Virus record (IMG/VR): IMGVR_UViG_3300041409_000508
Coordinates: 1 to 64,000 of that record
From: a virus
Length of the DNA: 64,000 nucleotides
Direction: 5' to 3' (one strand)
This document shows positions 41,492-48,903 of the stretch, piece after piece (positions within the stretch are counted from its first letter, which is position 1; each line of letters starts with the position of its first letter). The position numbers and the translations under genes are program-made. The notes under the pieces were generated by a model. It ran no database searches and was not told the DNA's origin. It saw only the letters and a program-made list of their open reading frames with translations.

Positions 41492-42754
41492 CTAAGCATC
41501 GGATTCCGCAGGTACTGGAGCAGTAGGCGACGGTGTTGGTGGTCCAGGCTGTGGGCGTGGCGGCCATAACTGGTCGAACTCAGCTCTGTCCGCAGCAGTC
41601 AGCGGCGGTAGATCGTCAAGCAAACGTGCTTCAGACGGTGTCAGTACACGACCAGCTACTTTCATGTTTATGATCTGTGCTTGCGTAAGTGGATCCATGC
41701 GTAACAGTGCGTTGGTATTCAACTTACAAAACTGACGATTAGGAAGCAGCTTATTAAGACTATTCTCACGTCGAATAACTGTCGGACCTAAGCTCATCGT
41801 CAAGAACTGCAGGTTTCGCTGTGTCACATTTGCATAAGTCACCGATGACCCAGAGATGGCGGAGTCTATAAGGTCGCTAGGACAGTCGAAGAATCGTGCT
41901 ATCTCAGTCGGTCCAAGCTTGCGAGCTTCGATCCACTCCATTCCTGTCTGCTCAGCCTGGACCATGTTGTATTCCCAGTCCTTGCCAGTGACCAATACGT
42001 CACCAGACGCTACTGATTCTTTGACCAGTGCTTTGACGTCTCGCATCTGGTCACGAGTCGGTGTCGGGAGCATGGTGTTCTGTAGATGTCCACGCGGAAT
42101 ACCGCCGTTAGTGAACCACGAGATAGCGAAGTCCTGAATACTCAGATGCTCCCCGATACTCCATGCTGCATACATAATCGGAGAAAGACCAAGATGAAAG
42201 CCTGCGACAGTGTACTGTTTCTCGTGCCAAATCTGCCGCGGTGGGTAGGGATGGCCACGGATGAAATACTCCACCAAGACATTGTCTACGATATTCACTG
42301 ACACCCAGGCGAGTGGCACCAGTTGGATAACGGCCGGCAAGCCGAAACCGTTTCGTTCAGTGATCAACCCAATGCTGTTGCCCGCTCTGTCTAAGTCAAA
42401 TTGGGTGCTATACATCCACTCCATATAGTCGACGCACTCACCACCAGGGTTGATCAGGATCGGTGGCCTGCTCACCTCAACGTCAGCAATGCCGTACTGG
42501 CCCTTGCGGTAGCAGTCGATCGGGAACGTCGAGATCAGGTTGGCTCGCAACCGTAGGCATGCCCAGACAGCTGAGTGTCGCAGTGCTGAGTCATTGTTGA
42601 TCATATGGCCAGGAGCGAGCTGCATACTCATGCGATGCGGGATCACATCAGACGCCATCGCACCGGGGTACTCCCCGAAGTACGGGCCTTCGATATTAGC
42701 AGTCCTGAAGAGCAAGCTCACTGAGTGCTTGCCCCCTGCAGATGCTCTGGCCAC
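41492..42754 (-). CDS. HK97-type portal protein (420 aa)
   Basis: Contains ALRHSAVWACLRLRANLISTFPIDCYRK, GLSPIMYAAWSIGEHLSIQDFAISWFTNGG, and WIEARKLGPTEIARFFDCPSDLIDSAISGSSVTYANVTQRNLQFLT, all classic portal motifs. Forms the dodecameric ring through which DNA enters. The C-terminus is Pro-rich. Confidence 0.9.
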   Translation of the reverse strand: MARASAGGKHSVSLLFRTANIEGPYFGEYPGAMASDVIPHRMSMQLAPGHMINNDSALRHSAVWACLRLRANLISTFPIDCYRKGQYGIADVEVSRPPILINPGGECVDYMEWMYSTQFDLDRAGNSIGLITERNGFGLPAVIQLVPLAWVSVNIVDNVLVEYFIRGHPYPPRQIWHEKQYTVAGFHLGLSPIMYAAWSIGEHLSIQDFAISWFTNGGIPRGHLQNTMLPTPTRDQMRDVKALVKESVASGDVLVTGKDWEYNMVQAEQTGMEWIEARKLGPTEIARFFDCPSDLIDSAISGSSVTYANVTQRNLQFLTMSLGPTVIRRENSLNKLLPNRQFCKLNTNALLRMDPLTQAQIINMKVAGRVLTPSEARLLDDLPPLTAADRAEFDQLWPPRPQPGPPTPSPTAPVPAESDA

Positions 42755-42864
42755 GGCCAGGACAGCGCTACCGACAACATCCGCAGCCGGTCCAGCTCCA
42801 TCTCCAGCCGCTCTACGTCTGTGCAGCTAGAGCATAGTGTGGTCTGGTCTTCGGAGCACAACAT
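42718..42864 (-). CDS. Small coiled-coil protein upstream of portal (48 aa)
   Basis: ATG at 42864 to TGA 42718. Begins MLCSEDQTTLCSSCTDVERLEMELDRLRML: a Cys cluster then a helix. Its 3' end overlaps the portal start by 37 nt. Translation-coupled leader or small zinc protein. Confidence 0.55.
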   Translation of the reverse strand: MLCSEDQTTLCSSCTDVERLEMELDRLRMLSVALSWPWPEHLQGASTQ

Positions 42865-42883
42865 GCAGGCTCCCTTGCTCTGG

Positions 42884-42904
42884 CAGTACAGTCTGTGGTA
42901 GTAT
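42884..42904 (+). promoter_or_regulatory. CAGT-box leaderless promoter for the 42911 gene
   Basis: CAGTACAGT (42884-42892), 6 bp, TAGTAT (42899-42904), 6 nt before ATG. TTGCTC lies 18 bp upstream of the -10. Confidence 0.8.
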
Positions 42905-42910
42905 CTAGTT

Positions 42911-43081
42911 ATGCAAAATATCGCCTATAGCGACAAACACATTGTTCATCGTAATGGAGATCCTGAATATCTATGGCCACTCTGTCGTATCTCACAAGAG
43001 CATCGTCCTAAAAAGTTTATTCTCACCGATCGTCTTGTTGACTGCCCACACTGTCAAGAACTACTTAACAGAAGGAGGTGA
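42911..43081 (+). CDS. Small CxxC accessory protein (56 aa)
   Basis: Leaderless. C-terminal LVDCPHCQELL plus an upstream LCR and several His, a possible zinc knuckle. Antisense to the late operon between terminase and portal. Confidence 0.65.
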   Translation: MQNIAYSDKHIVHRNGDPEYLWPLCRISQEHRPKKFILTDRLVDCPHCQELLNRRR

Positions 43082-43255
43082 CATCTCGCGCTGGCGTCGG
43101 GCGACGAGCGCAGCAGCACCCAGCAGCACGATGCCGGTCACCGCCAACCCAACCCAACCGATCCAGACAGCCGCCAAGAAGCCCAACCCAGCCGCCACCA
43201 GCAAGATGCCCAGCACCTCTAGCGCCAGGATCACGATCTCATTGACTAATCTCAC
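43061..43255 (-). CDS. Small two-span membrane protein (64 aa)
   Basis: Two hydrophobic helices (IVILALEVLGILLVAAGLGFLA; WVGLAVTGIVLLGAAALVA) with a basic C-terminal part. Lies in the late operon between terminase and portal. Overlaps the plus-strand gene end by 21 nt. Function unknown. Confidence 0.6.
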   Translation of the reverse strand: MRLVNEIVILALEVLGILLVAAGLGFLAAVWIGWVGLAVTGIVLLGAAALVARRQREMSPPSVK

Positions 43256-43270
43256 ATCAGGAGACTAACC

Positions 43271-43441
43271 ATGCTCGCATCAACACTACTTATCGGGGCA
43301 CTCATCATGCTTACGCTCACTGCTTGTTCGTGTGTACTGATTCAATATCACACAAGACGAATCATGGAGTATCAAGAAACTCTTGTTCGTCGTCAGGACA
43401 CTGCGGTGTCGTCCGACTCATCAGTTCATAGGTCAGCGTAG
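43271..43441 (+). CDS. Small membrane accessory protein (56 aa)
   Basis: AGGAG 7 nt before ATG. One hydrophobic helix (STLLIGALIMLTLTACSCVLI) with two Cys, then a charged tail. Could be lipoprotein-like (TACS). Part of the plus-strand insert at 42911-43674. Confidence 0.55.
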   Translation: MLASTLLIGALIMLTLTACSCVLIQYHTRRIMEYQETLVRRQDTAVSSDSSVHRSA

Positions 43442-43493
43442 CCAAACCCCACCAAGCCAGTCCCGATACACCCACGATCAGGAGTTTTCTCAT
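43362..43493 (-). CDS. Possible small single-span membrane protein (43 aa)
   Basis: Reads MRKLLIVGVSGLAWWGLATLTYELM followed by an acidic tail with a Cys. It looks protein-like but has no ribosome site, overlaps the plus-strand 43271 gene by 80 nt, and its ATG overlaps the plus-strand ATG 43492 (CATG). Confidence 0.35.
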   Translation of the reverse strand: MRKLLIVGVSGLAWWGLATLTYELMSRTTPQCPDDEQEFLDTP

Positions 43494-43674
43494 GAAATGG
43501 CAAGATCGAGTAGCACTTATCGCTATCGCGGAAGTATTAGCTGAGCATCTTGAGAGTTGTGAAGACATGAAAGATAACGCGCTACTTCCTAGTGACCGAG
43601 TTCGAGGTGCGATAAAGAGTCTTACGGACAGCTATGCTGACGACTATCAGCACATCGATTCCAACACATCGTAA
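43492..43674 (+). CDS. Small accessory protein (60 aa)
   Basis: AGGAG lies 7 nt before the ATG. Helical and acidic (RVALIAIAEVLAEHLESCEDMKD). Convergent with the terminase gene, overlapping its 3' end by 28 nt. Confidence 0.6.
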   Translation: MKWQDRVALIAIAEVLAEHLESCEDMKDNALLPSDRVRGAIKSLTDSYADDYQHIDSNTS

Positions 43675-45110
43675 GCCCGAGCTCCGTACACCGCTAACCC
43701 ATGCAGTGCCAGTGCAATGGCGAGTACCGGCGAGACGCTGTCCTCACTGCGTCGGCGGCTGAAGCTCCACAGGCCGTCACCAATATCACGCTTCTGCGCT
43801 ATCCGAATGGCCTCACTGATGCAGGGCTGGTTGAGGTGACGCAGCTCGTCTATCGCGGTCGTCGCCTTGTGTAGCGCGCCACACGCCTGTCCTAGCTCAC
43901 GCACCCCGACCAGCTCAGGCTCTATCCCCGCGGCGCGTAAATCCTCCAGCAACGCTCCTGCCGGTCCCGCTGGATCGAGCACCCAGGCTGCCGGCGACCA
44001 CTGCTCCTGTAGCTCTACAGCGCGTTCCACCAGCCAGGTCACTCCCTGGCGGTGATCCAGTACGTCATCCCGACTGGTGACCTCGACATGCGGGATACCG
44101 TCGATTCGATAGCCGGACACCGCGATACAACCGTACGACAGGTCTTCGTCTACCTCGATAGAGAAGACCATCGGGCTGGCTATTACCGACAGTGGGTCGG
44201 CCAGTAATGCCCACAGATTGAGATCGATGATCGGAGCACCCAGCGGGTCATCCCAGACACCAAGTACCTCACGAGCGAACTGATCTTCTGGCATGGACCG
44301 CTGCGCGATCTGCAGCGTCTTCACTTTGATTCGTATCCCGAGAGCAGGATTAGCCATCGCCCAAGCAGCAGGCATATTGGCTACGTACTCAGGAGCTGCC
44401 TGATAAACCTCGCTAGGAATCGACCACTCGTAGTAAGCCAACCCTGGGTCTTTCGATATCCCACGATCACGAATCCTGCGCAACGCATCAGAATCCTTCT
44501 GGCCAGCACTGGAAATATACCAAATCTGCCAATTCTGCCGAGCGAAGAGAATCGGCATCAACGCGCCCATCTGAGTAGCCGCCAATGCGAACGCCTCATC
44601 CATGAGGATCACATCGTATCCCGACCAGCCACGGGCACTGGTTGCGGTTCGAGCGACGAAGTCTATTCTCGCTCCTGACCGCAGAGTTATCGAGTAGTCG
44701 TTGGTACTGGCTTTGACCTTCTTCACCTCACGATCGAGATCAGGCGCGTTCTCGATCATGCGTATTGTTTCTTCATGAATCTTCTGTGTCGTCGTCATGA
44801 TGTGGCTGGTATAGATCACTCGTGACCTCATCAGAAACACCGCGTGCAGTGCGGCTACTTGCATGGTCACTGTCTTGAGGTTCTGCCTCGGCACGACCAA
44901 ACCGACCTCAGGAGCTGACCACTCGCCGTCCTCTGTGTGCCCCAGCGCTCCCCACAAGATCCTCTTCTGTGCCGGGTCCATCGGCATGCCGGTCAGCGCG
45001 GCCAACTCGATCGCATCAGCACCAGAGCTGGTCACCCACGGCGGCACCGACTCGATCCGCGGTACCTGGCTGCCGATCAGTTTAGGGACAGCTATCATTA
45101 GCCTTTTCAC
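43647..45110 (-). CDS. terL: Terminase large subunit (487 aa)
   Basis: Walker A-like motif at 74-80 (PRQNLKT) after EVGLVV, Walker B at 166-173 (DVILMDEA), coupling motif near ISSAGQKDS, and a C-terminal nuclease half with FSIEVDEDLSYGCIAVSG carrying the conserved acidic residues. TerL cuts and pumps DNA into the head. The start may be 45110 or the in-frame ATG at 45098. Overlaps the upstream small gene by 29 nt. Confidence 0.9.
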   Translation of the reverse strand: MKRLMIAVPKLIGSQVPRIESVPPWVTSSGADAIELAALTGMPMDPAQKRILWGALGHTEDGEWSAPEVGLVVPRQNLKTVTMQVAALHAVFLMRSRVIYTSHIMTTTQKIHEETIRMIENAPDLDREVKKVKASTNDYSITLRSGARIDFVARTATSARGWSGYDVILMDEAFALAATQMGALMPILFARQNWQIWYISSAGQKDSDALRRIRDRGISKDPGLAYYEWSIPSEVYQAAPEYVANMPAAWAMANPALGIRIKVKTLQIAQRSMPEDQFAREVLGVWDDPLGAPIIDLNLWALLADPLSVIASPMVFSIEVDEDLSYGCIAVSGYRIDGIPHVEVTSRDDVLDHRQGVTWLVERAVELQEQWSPAAWVLDPAGPAGALLEDLRAAGIEPELVGVRELGQACGALHKATTAIDELRHLNQPCISEAIRIAQKRDIGDGLWSFSRRRSEDSVSPVLAIALALHGLAVYGARAYDVLESMC

Positions 45111-45279
45111 ATGCTAAAGCAATCTGCCGAGCTTCCAACAGAGGATCAATATCAGGATGACCAGGCGACCATCTAGCAAGATAAGAAAGATTCGCGTCAA
45201 TCACGTCAACAGTTCCCGCATTATAGCAACTTCCATAATGACCTTTTACCGTATACGTCGATTCTGGTGTATTCATCAT
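45082..45279 (-). CDS. Hypothetical protein between TerS and TerL (65 aa), paralogue of 36728-37012
   Basis: Shares about half its residues with the 36728 protein over YNAGT-VIDANL ... HPDID-LL-AR. Lies in frame packing between the TerS-like gene (4-nt overlap) and terL. AT-rich for this region. Function unknown. Confidence 0.6.
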   Translation of the reverse strand: MMNTPESTYTVKGHYGSCYNAGTVDVIDANLSYLARWSPGHPDIDPLLEARQIALACEKANDSCP

Positions 45280-45560
45280 GCACCACCACTGCTCAGCCGC
45301 TTCTCACGCTTAGCCCTGATCCGGTCCAGATCGTTGCTCTTCGGCCGTCCCAGAGCGACTCGTTCTTTCTCCTGCGCTAGCTTGCGCAGCTCCGCCAGTA
45401 CCCGCTGCAGTGCGCAGCCACTCGGCTGGTGGCCCTGGTCGAACGCCAGGGCGTGCTGGCGGCCGATCTGAATCAGGCCACACTCCCGTTCCACCAACTC
45501 AGCAGGCAGCAGGCGCACCTGAGCGAGGTAAGAGCCCAGCGCGGTCGGTCCCGTTGCCAT
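45276..45560 (-). CDS. Probable small terminase subunit (94 aa)
   Basis: First gene of the minus-strand late operon, directly before terL with one short gene between. Helical, charged C-terminal half (LQRVLAELRKLAQEKERVALGRPKSNDLDRIRAKREKRL). TerS proteins recognise the packaging site. Assigned by position and size; no HTH is obvious, so moderate confidence. Confidence 0.5.
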   Translation of the reverse strand: MATGPTALGSYLAQVRLLPAELVERECGLIQIGRQHALAFDQGHQPSGCALQRVLAELRKLAQEKERVALGRPKSNDLDRIRAKREKRLSSGGA

Positions 45561-45586
45561 CCCAACCTCCGATACTGTCTGCTGTC

Positions 45587-47407
45587 ATGACAAGGCCAGT
45601 CTCTACCAGAGCCGCTGACACTGCCGCGGTGCGCGCCATCGCCCAGGCGTGTGTCAACGTCGAGCTGTTCACCATCCCGCTGTACCTCGCCGCCGCTACC
45701 TCGATCGCCGGCATGCACCAGATCACGGGGAAGAACAGCGACTTCTACACCGGACGCTGGTGGCCGGGTGCGGCGACCACAGCCAACCCGCAGACCACTA
45801 ACGAAACCGCTTACAACATCATGTTTTCAGTGCACGTCGAGGAGATGCTGCATCTCCAGCTCGCCGCTAATCTCGCCAGTGCAGTAGGAGTGACGCCGCT
45901 GTTCACGTCTCCAATACTGCAGGATGAGCAGTACGGCTGGACCTGCTACGACAGCTCTGTCATACCCCACGTCGTAGACTTAAAAGACACTGTCCACAGT
46001 GATGCCATAGTGAAGATAGATGGCCTCACTCGTGAGCAACTAGAGCTATTCTTGATTATCGAAGAGTCCGAAGTGACATCACGAAGTCATATCACCGCAC
46101 CAGAGAAATACTTTCCTACTGTCCCGTTCAATAACTGGACAGAAGAGATGACCGAAGTCGATCTGCCGATGTTCGGCACTATCGGCCATATGTATTCGTG
46201 CTATTACGAATATCTGAGCTCAGTGTACGAAGACGGCTTGACGTTATGGGATCACGTCTTCGTTCCCGACTCCCAGCAGAACGACCTGTTCAATGTCGAG
46301 AACACCGGTCATCCGAAGAAAGAATACACAGGATTTCGTACACTCATCACCACGTCAAACCCATCTAAAGCATACTCACAGGCTCTAGCGATGATGAACG
46401 CCATCACCGATCAAGGCGAAGGTTCTGTGCTCGACCAGCGTTCTGATAACCCATCAGAGGTGGCGACTCAGTACGAAGCAGCTCAAGACGCCATGGAAGT
46501 CGACTATCCCTCTTACAGCGACACCGGAGAGCTAGCTCCTTCAGCTGACACGATGGCTCGTTATACTTACGGAGACTGGGATCACTACGACCGATTCAGT
46601 CAGCTACTGGAGATGGTCGATCAAGTGACTCTCTGGCCAGCTTGGCATAAGCAACACGGACCATGGACAGCTGACGATTTGCAGAGTATGCAAACTGAAC
46701 CCAGCTTCTACGACATCCCGAGTGCTGCTGACGTTGCTGATGCGATGAACCGCATAGCCGCAAGCCCTGATCTCATGCGACCACTGTTCAACCAGGCTGC
46801 TGTTGGTTCTCTGGCCGGCATCACAACCGTGCTCAACCAGTACTGGGCTAAACCTGACGTGATCTTCCCCTACCCGGCGATGGTGGGGTCAGGTGACCGC
46901 ATGACGATGAGCTGGGCACTGTTCAGACTGCCACCAGACCTGTCAGTTGGTGCTGACACTAGCTCTGTCAGCGGGTCTGCGCACGCCTGCCAGAGCCTGA
47001 ACCTGACAGAACCAGGCAACGACTGCGCTGCAATCGGGGTCTACCATTCCTGCCGCGGAGCCAACAACTGCGCCGGTCAAGGTGGCTGTGGCTTCGTGCA
47101 GAAGATCAGCGCCGCGCAGCCCAGCCAGCACGGCTTCGCCTTAGTGAAGGCCAAAGCTGCTACCAGCGGCCTGTTCAGCGCTCCCAGTGCGAACGCCTGC
47201 GCCGGCCAGGGTGGCTGTGCGGTCCCGATCTCAGCATCTCAGTTGCTCGTGCAGAGCGGGACGATGCAACTCTACGACGATGACCAGCCATTTGATGAGC
47301 TTGCATTCAGTAAGGGCGAGCCAGTGCACGAAGTAGCGATGCGCGCTGCTGGTCTAGACGAAGTACCACCCAATGATGTCCGGCTCGTGCTGCCGCCGGC
47401 AACCTGA
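45587..47407 (+). CDS. Ferritin-like (VioB/IPD-synthase-type) protein with Cys-rich C-terminal tail (606 aa)
   Basis: Start at ATG 45587, preceded by TACTGT (45573-45578), a possible near-leaderless -10. Residues ~15-100 carry the ferritin-like diiron pattern: VNVELFTIPLYLAA and VHVEEMLHLQLAANL (ExxH). This family includes the VioB iminophenyl-pyruvate dimer synthase domain. From residue ~460 the protein changes to a Cys-rich tail: C468, C480 (GNDCAAIG), C489, C495 and C501 (HSCRGANNCAGQGGCG), C538 and C544 (NACAGQGGCA). Motifs of this CxGxNxCxGxGGC type resemble substrates of MNIO enzymes. Together with the MNIO gene downstream this suggests a protein that is both enzyme-like and modified on its tail (inference). 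Confidence 0.75.
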   Translation: MTRPVSTRAADTAAVRAIAQACVNVELFTIPLYLAAATSIAGMHQITGKNSDFYTGRWWPGAATTANPQTTNETAYNIMFSVHVEEMLHLQLAANLASAVGVTPLFTSPILQDEQYGWTCYDSSVIPHVVDLKDTVHSDAIVKIDGLTREQLELFLIIEESEVTSRSHITAPEKYFPTVPFNNWTEEMTEVDLPMFGTIGHMYSCYYEYLSSVYEDGLTLWDHVFVPDSQQNDLFNVENTGHPKKEYTGFRTLITTSNPSKAYSQALAMMNAITDQGEGSVLDQRSDNPSEVATQYEAAQDAMEVDYPSYSDTGELAPSADTMARYTYGDWDHYDRFSQLLEMVDQVTLWPAWHKQHGPWTADDLQSMQTEPSFYDIPSAADVADAMNRIAASPDLMRPLFNQAAVGSLAGITTVLNQYWAKPDVIFPYPAMVGSGDRMTMSWALFRLPPDLSVGADTSSVSGSAHACQSLNLTEPGNDCAAIGVYHSCRGANNCAGQGGCGFVQKISAAQPSQHGFALVKAKAATSGLFSAPSANACAGQGGCAVPISASQLLVQSGTMQLYDDDQPFDELAFSKGEPVHEVAMRAAGLDEVPPNDVRLVLPPAT

Positions 47408-47417
47408 GCTTGCATGA

Positions 47418-47438
47418 CAGTACAGCATGTGGTAGTGT
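47418..47438 (+). promoter_or_regulatory. CAGT-box leaderless promoter of the MNIO operon
   Basis: CAGTACAGC (47418-47426), 6 bp, TAGTGT (47433-47438), 7 nt before ATG 47446. TTGCAT lies 17 bp upstream of the -10. Confidence 0.75.
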
Positions 47439-47445
47439 CTGAGCT

Positions 47446-47607
47446 ATGAACGAACGATGCACTTGTGAATACCCAGTCACTCCATTACGAACGAATCTTG
47501 GAGGACATTACAAATCATGCCCATTGTCTAGAGAACCTAACCGTGGATACAATTACTTTGTTCAAGCACAGTCACCACGAGAAGCAAAGCCAAAGAAAGA
47601 TGAGTGA
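47446..47607 (+). CDS. Small Cys-containing peptide upstream of MNIO (53 aa)
   Basis: Leaderless ATG 47446; the TGA (47605-47607) overlaps the MNIO start region (ATG 47600), so MNIO is probably translated by coupling. Contains CTCEYP near the start and KSCPLS, then a Lys/Pro/Glu-rich tail. It could be an accessory peptide, a candidate modification substrate, or simply one of the small zinc proteins that this promoter family drives. Confidence 0.65.
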   Translation: MNERCTCEYPVTPLRTNLGGHYKSCPLSREPNRGYNYFVQAQSPREAKPKKDE

Positions 47608-48403
47608 CTTCGGGGTCGGGTTGCGCTGGCCGCACCATCACTACCTGATGACCACACCCCCAGAGCAGTGGGATGTCGACTGGTTCGAGATCATCTCAGA
47701 GGACTTCTTCGAGGGCCTCGGCTCCCGAGTGCTGGCCAGAATCGGCACCCATAAACCGATCGCACTGCACGGTGTCTCACTGAACATCGGTGGTACCGAC
47801 CCGCTGGACTTCGACTACCTCCACAATCTTAAGATCCTCGCTGCGCAGACCGACCCGCGGTGGATCTCCGATCACTTGTGCTGGACCGGCGTTGCCGGCG
47901 TCGACACCCATGACCTGCTGCCGCTGCCACTCACCGAAGAAACGTTGGTTCATGTCGCCGGTCGGGTGCACTGCGTGCAGGAGTACCTGGACCGGCCACT
48001 CGTACTGGAGAACCCGAGTAGCTACATCCAGTGGTCGGCATCGCAGATGACCGAGACAGAGTTTATGAAATGCCTGATCGGCCGTACCGGCTGTGGCCTG
48101 CTGCTCGACGTCAACAACGCCTACGTCACCGCGCACAACCAGGGCCGCAGCCCGATCGAGTACATCCAGAACTTCCCGATGAGTGCCGTCGCTTATCTGC
48201 ACATCGCCGGCCACACCGACGACTTCAGCGGAATCCTGATCGACACCCACGATCGACCGGTGATCTCCGAAGTGTGGTCGCTGTACCGGCTTGCTCAGAA
48301 CTACGCTGGCGGGCTGCCGACTTTGCTGGAGTGGGACTCGAACATCCCTGGCTTTCCTGAGCTTGTGACCGAACTGAACAAGGCTCGGGCCATCTGTGGC
48401 TGA
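47600..48403 (+). CDS. DUF692 multinuclear non-heme iron oxygenase (MNIO) (267 aa)
   Basis: All metal-ligand positions of the DUF692 TIM barrel appear present: H57 (ALHGVSLNIGG), H92 (ISDHLCW), E137 (LENPSSY), D170 and N172/N173 (LLLDVNN), H201 (YLHIAGH), D215 and H217 (IDTHD), E244 (LLEWDSNIPG). Length fits MbnB/TglH/BufB relatives, which oxidise Cys or other residues of a peptide to thiooxazole, oxazolone-thioamide or related groups. ATG 47600 is chosen because conserved sequence begins there (FGVGLRWP). Overlaps the next gene by 8 nt. Confidence 0.9.
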   Translation: MSDFGVGLRWPHHHYLMTTPPEQWDVDWFEIISEDFFEGLGSRVLARIGTHKPIALHGVSLNIGGTDPLDFDYLHNLKILAAQTDPRWISDHLCWTGVAGVDTHDLLPLPLTEETLVHVAGRVHCVQEYLDRPLVLENPSSYIQWSASQMTETEFMKCLIGRTGCGLLLDVNNAYVTAHNQGRSPIEYIQNFPMSAVAYLHIAGHTDDFSGILIDTHDRPVISEVWSLYRLAQNYAGGLPTLLEWDSNIPGFPELVTELNKARAICG

Positions 48404-48557
48404 CTTACGAGCACTACAGCAGCATCTGCTAACGGCTATCATTACAGGCGATTCTACTGAGCACGTCACGGGTAGGCTCGATGTTTACGCGCGCAGTTAC
48501 AAGATCCGCACACTTCGCCGCGCTCTCGCCACCCTACAGCAATCCAAGATCATTTAA
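48396..48557 (+). CDS. Truncated HvfC/BufC-like (DUF2063 N-terminal) partner (53 aa)
   Basis: GTG 48396 overlaps the MNIO stop by 8 nt. Reads ADLRALQQHLLTAIITGDS followed by VTGRLDVYARSYKIRTLRRALATL, matching the start of DUF2063 proteins (LxxLQxxFxxAL..., RLxVYxxxVxxxLxxALxxT), the usual MNIO partner that binds the precursor. It is only 53 residues, far shorter than full partners, and ends before the second half of the domain. Either minimal or decayed. Confidence 0.7.
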   Translation: MADLRALQQHLLTAIITGDSTEHVTGRLDVYARSYKIRTLRRALATLQQSKII

Positions 48558-48684
48558 CTCTCGCTTGTTTCTCGTAAATATGTCAAAACTCGCTTCATTA
48601 TATTATTATGACCATCCTTAAAAATCAATCATCTTTTTGAATGAATATTATCTCATGAAATTTATTTTATTCATTTGAGATTGG
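48558..48684. other. AT-rich intergenic island after the MNIO operon
   Basis: This stretch is strongly AT-rich compared with its surroundings, with inverted matches AATGAATA and TATTCATT and TCTCA and TGAGA. It could be a terminator region, an Lsr2-binding patch or an origin-like element. No gene seen. Confidence 0.45.
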
Positions 48685-48715
48685 TAGTGCAGTATGAGAT
48701 AGGATGTGATAGACT
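48685..48715 (+). promoter_or_regulatory. CAGT-box promoter, double-hexamer type
   Basis: TAGTGCAGT (48685-48693), 6 bp, TAGGAT (48700-48705), 4 bp, TAGACT (48710-48715). The gene has a short leader with GAGGAG before ATG 48737. Confidence 0.75.
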
Positions 48716-48736
48716 TGAGTTAACAACGAGGAGCTG

Positions 48737-48871
48737 ATGAAGATGACAACCAATCACCATTACACACGACGAGTTGACCTTGTTGATCTCATTCGTAGTC
48801 GTGCGTACTACTTCATGGCTGGTGCTGTTGTCTCACCAATCCTTGACATCATCTACCACATCTACTACTAG
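48737..48871 (+). CDS. Small membrane-associated protein (44 aa)
   Basis: GAGGAG lies 4 nt before the ATG. Basic N-terminus (HHYTRRVDLVDLIRSRAYY) then a hydrophobic stretch (FMAGAVVSPILDIIYHIYY). Unknown function. Confidence 0.55.
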   Translation: MKMTTNHHYTRRVDLVDLIRSRAYYFMAGAVVSPILDIIYHIYY

Positions 48872-48877
48872 CGTGGG

Positions 48878-48897
48878 AGTGCAGTATGTGGTACACT
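48878..48897 (+). promoter_or_regulatory. CAGT-box leaderless promoter for the 48904 gene
   Basis: AGTGCAGT (48878-48885), 6 bp, TACACT (48892-48897), 6 nt before ATG. Confidence 0.75.
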
Positions 48898-48903
48898 AGT
48901 AAT

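Noticed and set aside
42942-43268. Plus-strand frame of 108 codons, Ala/Thr/Pro-rich
   Set aside because: It is the complement of the minus-strand membrane protein 43061-43255 and overlaps the better supported 42911 gene.
47777-48469. Minus-strand frame of 230 codons opposite the MNIO gene
   Set aside because: The plus-strand MNIO has all family motifs; the opposite frame shows none and no ribosome site.
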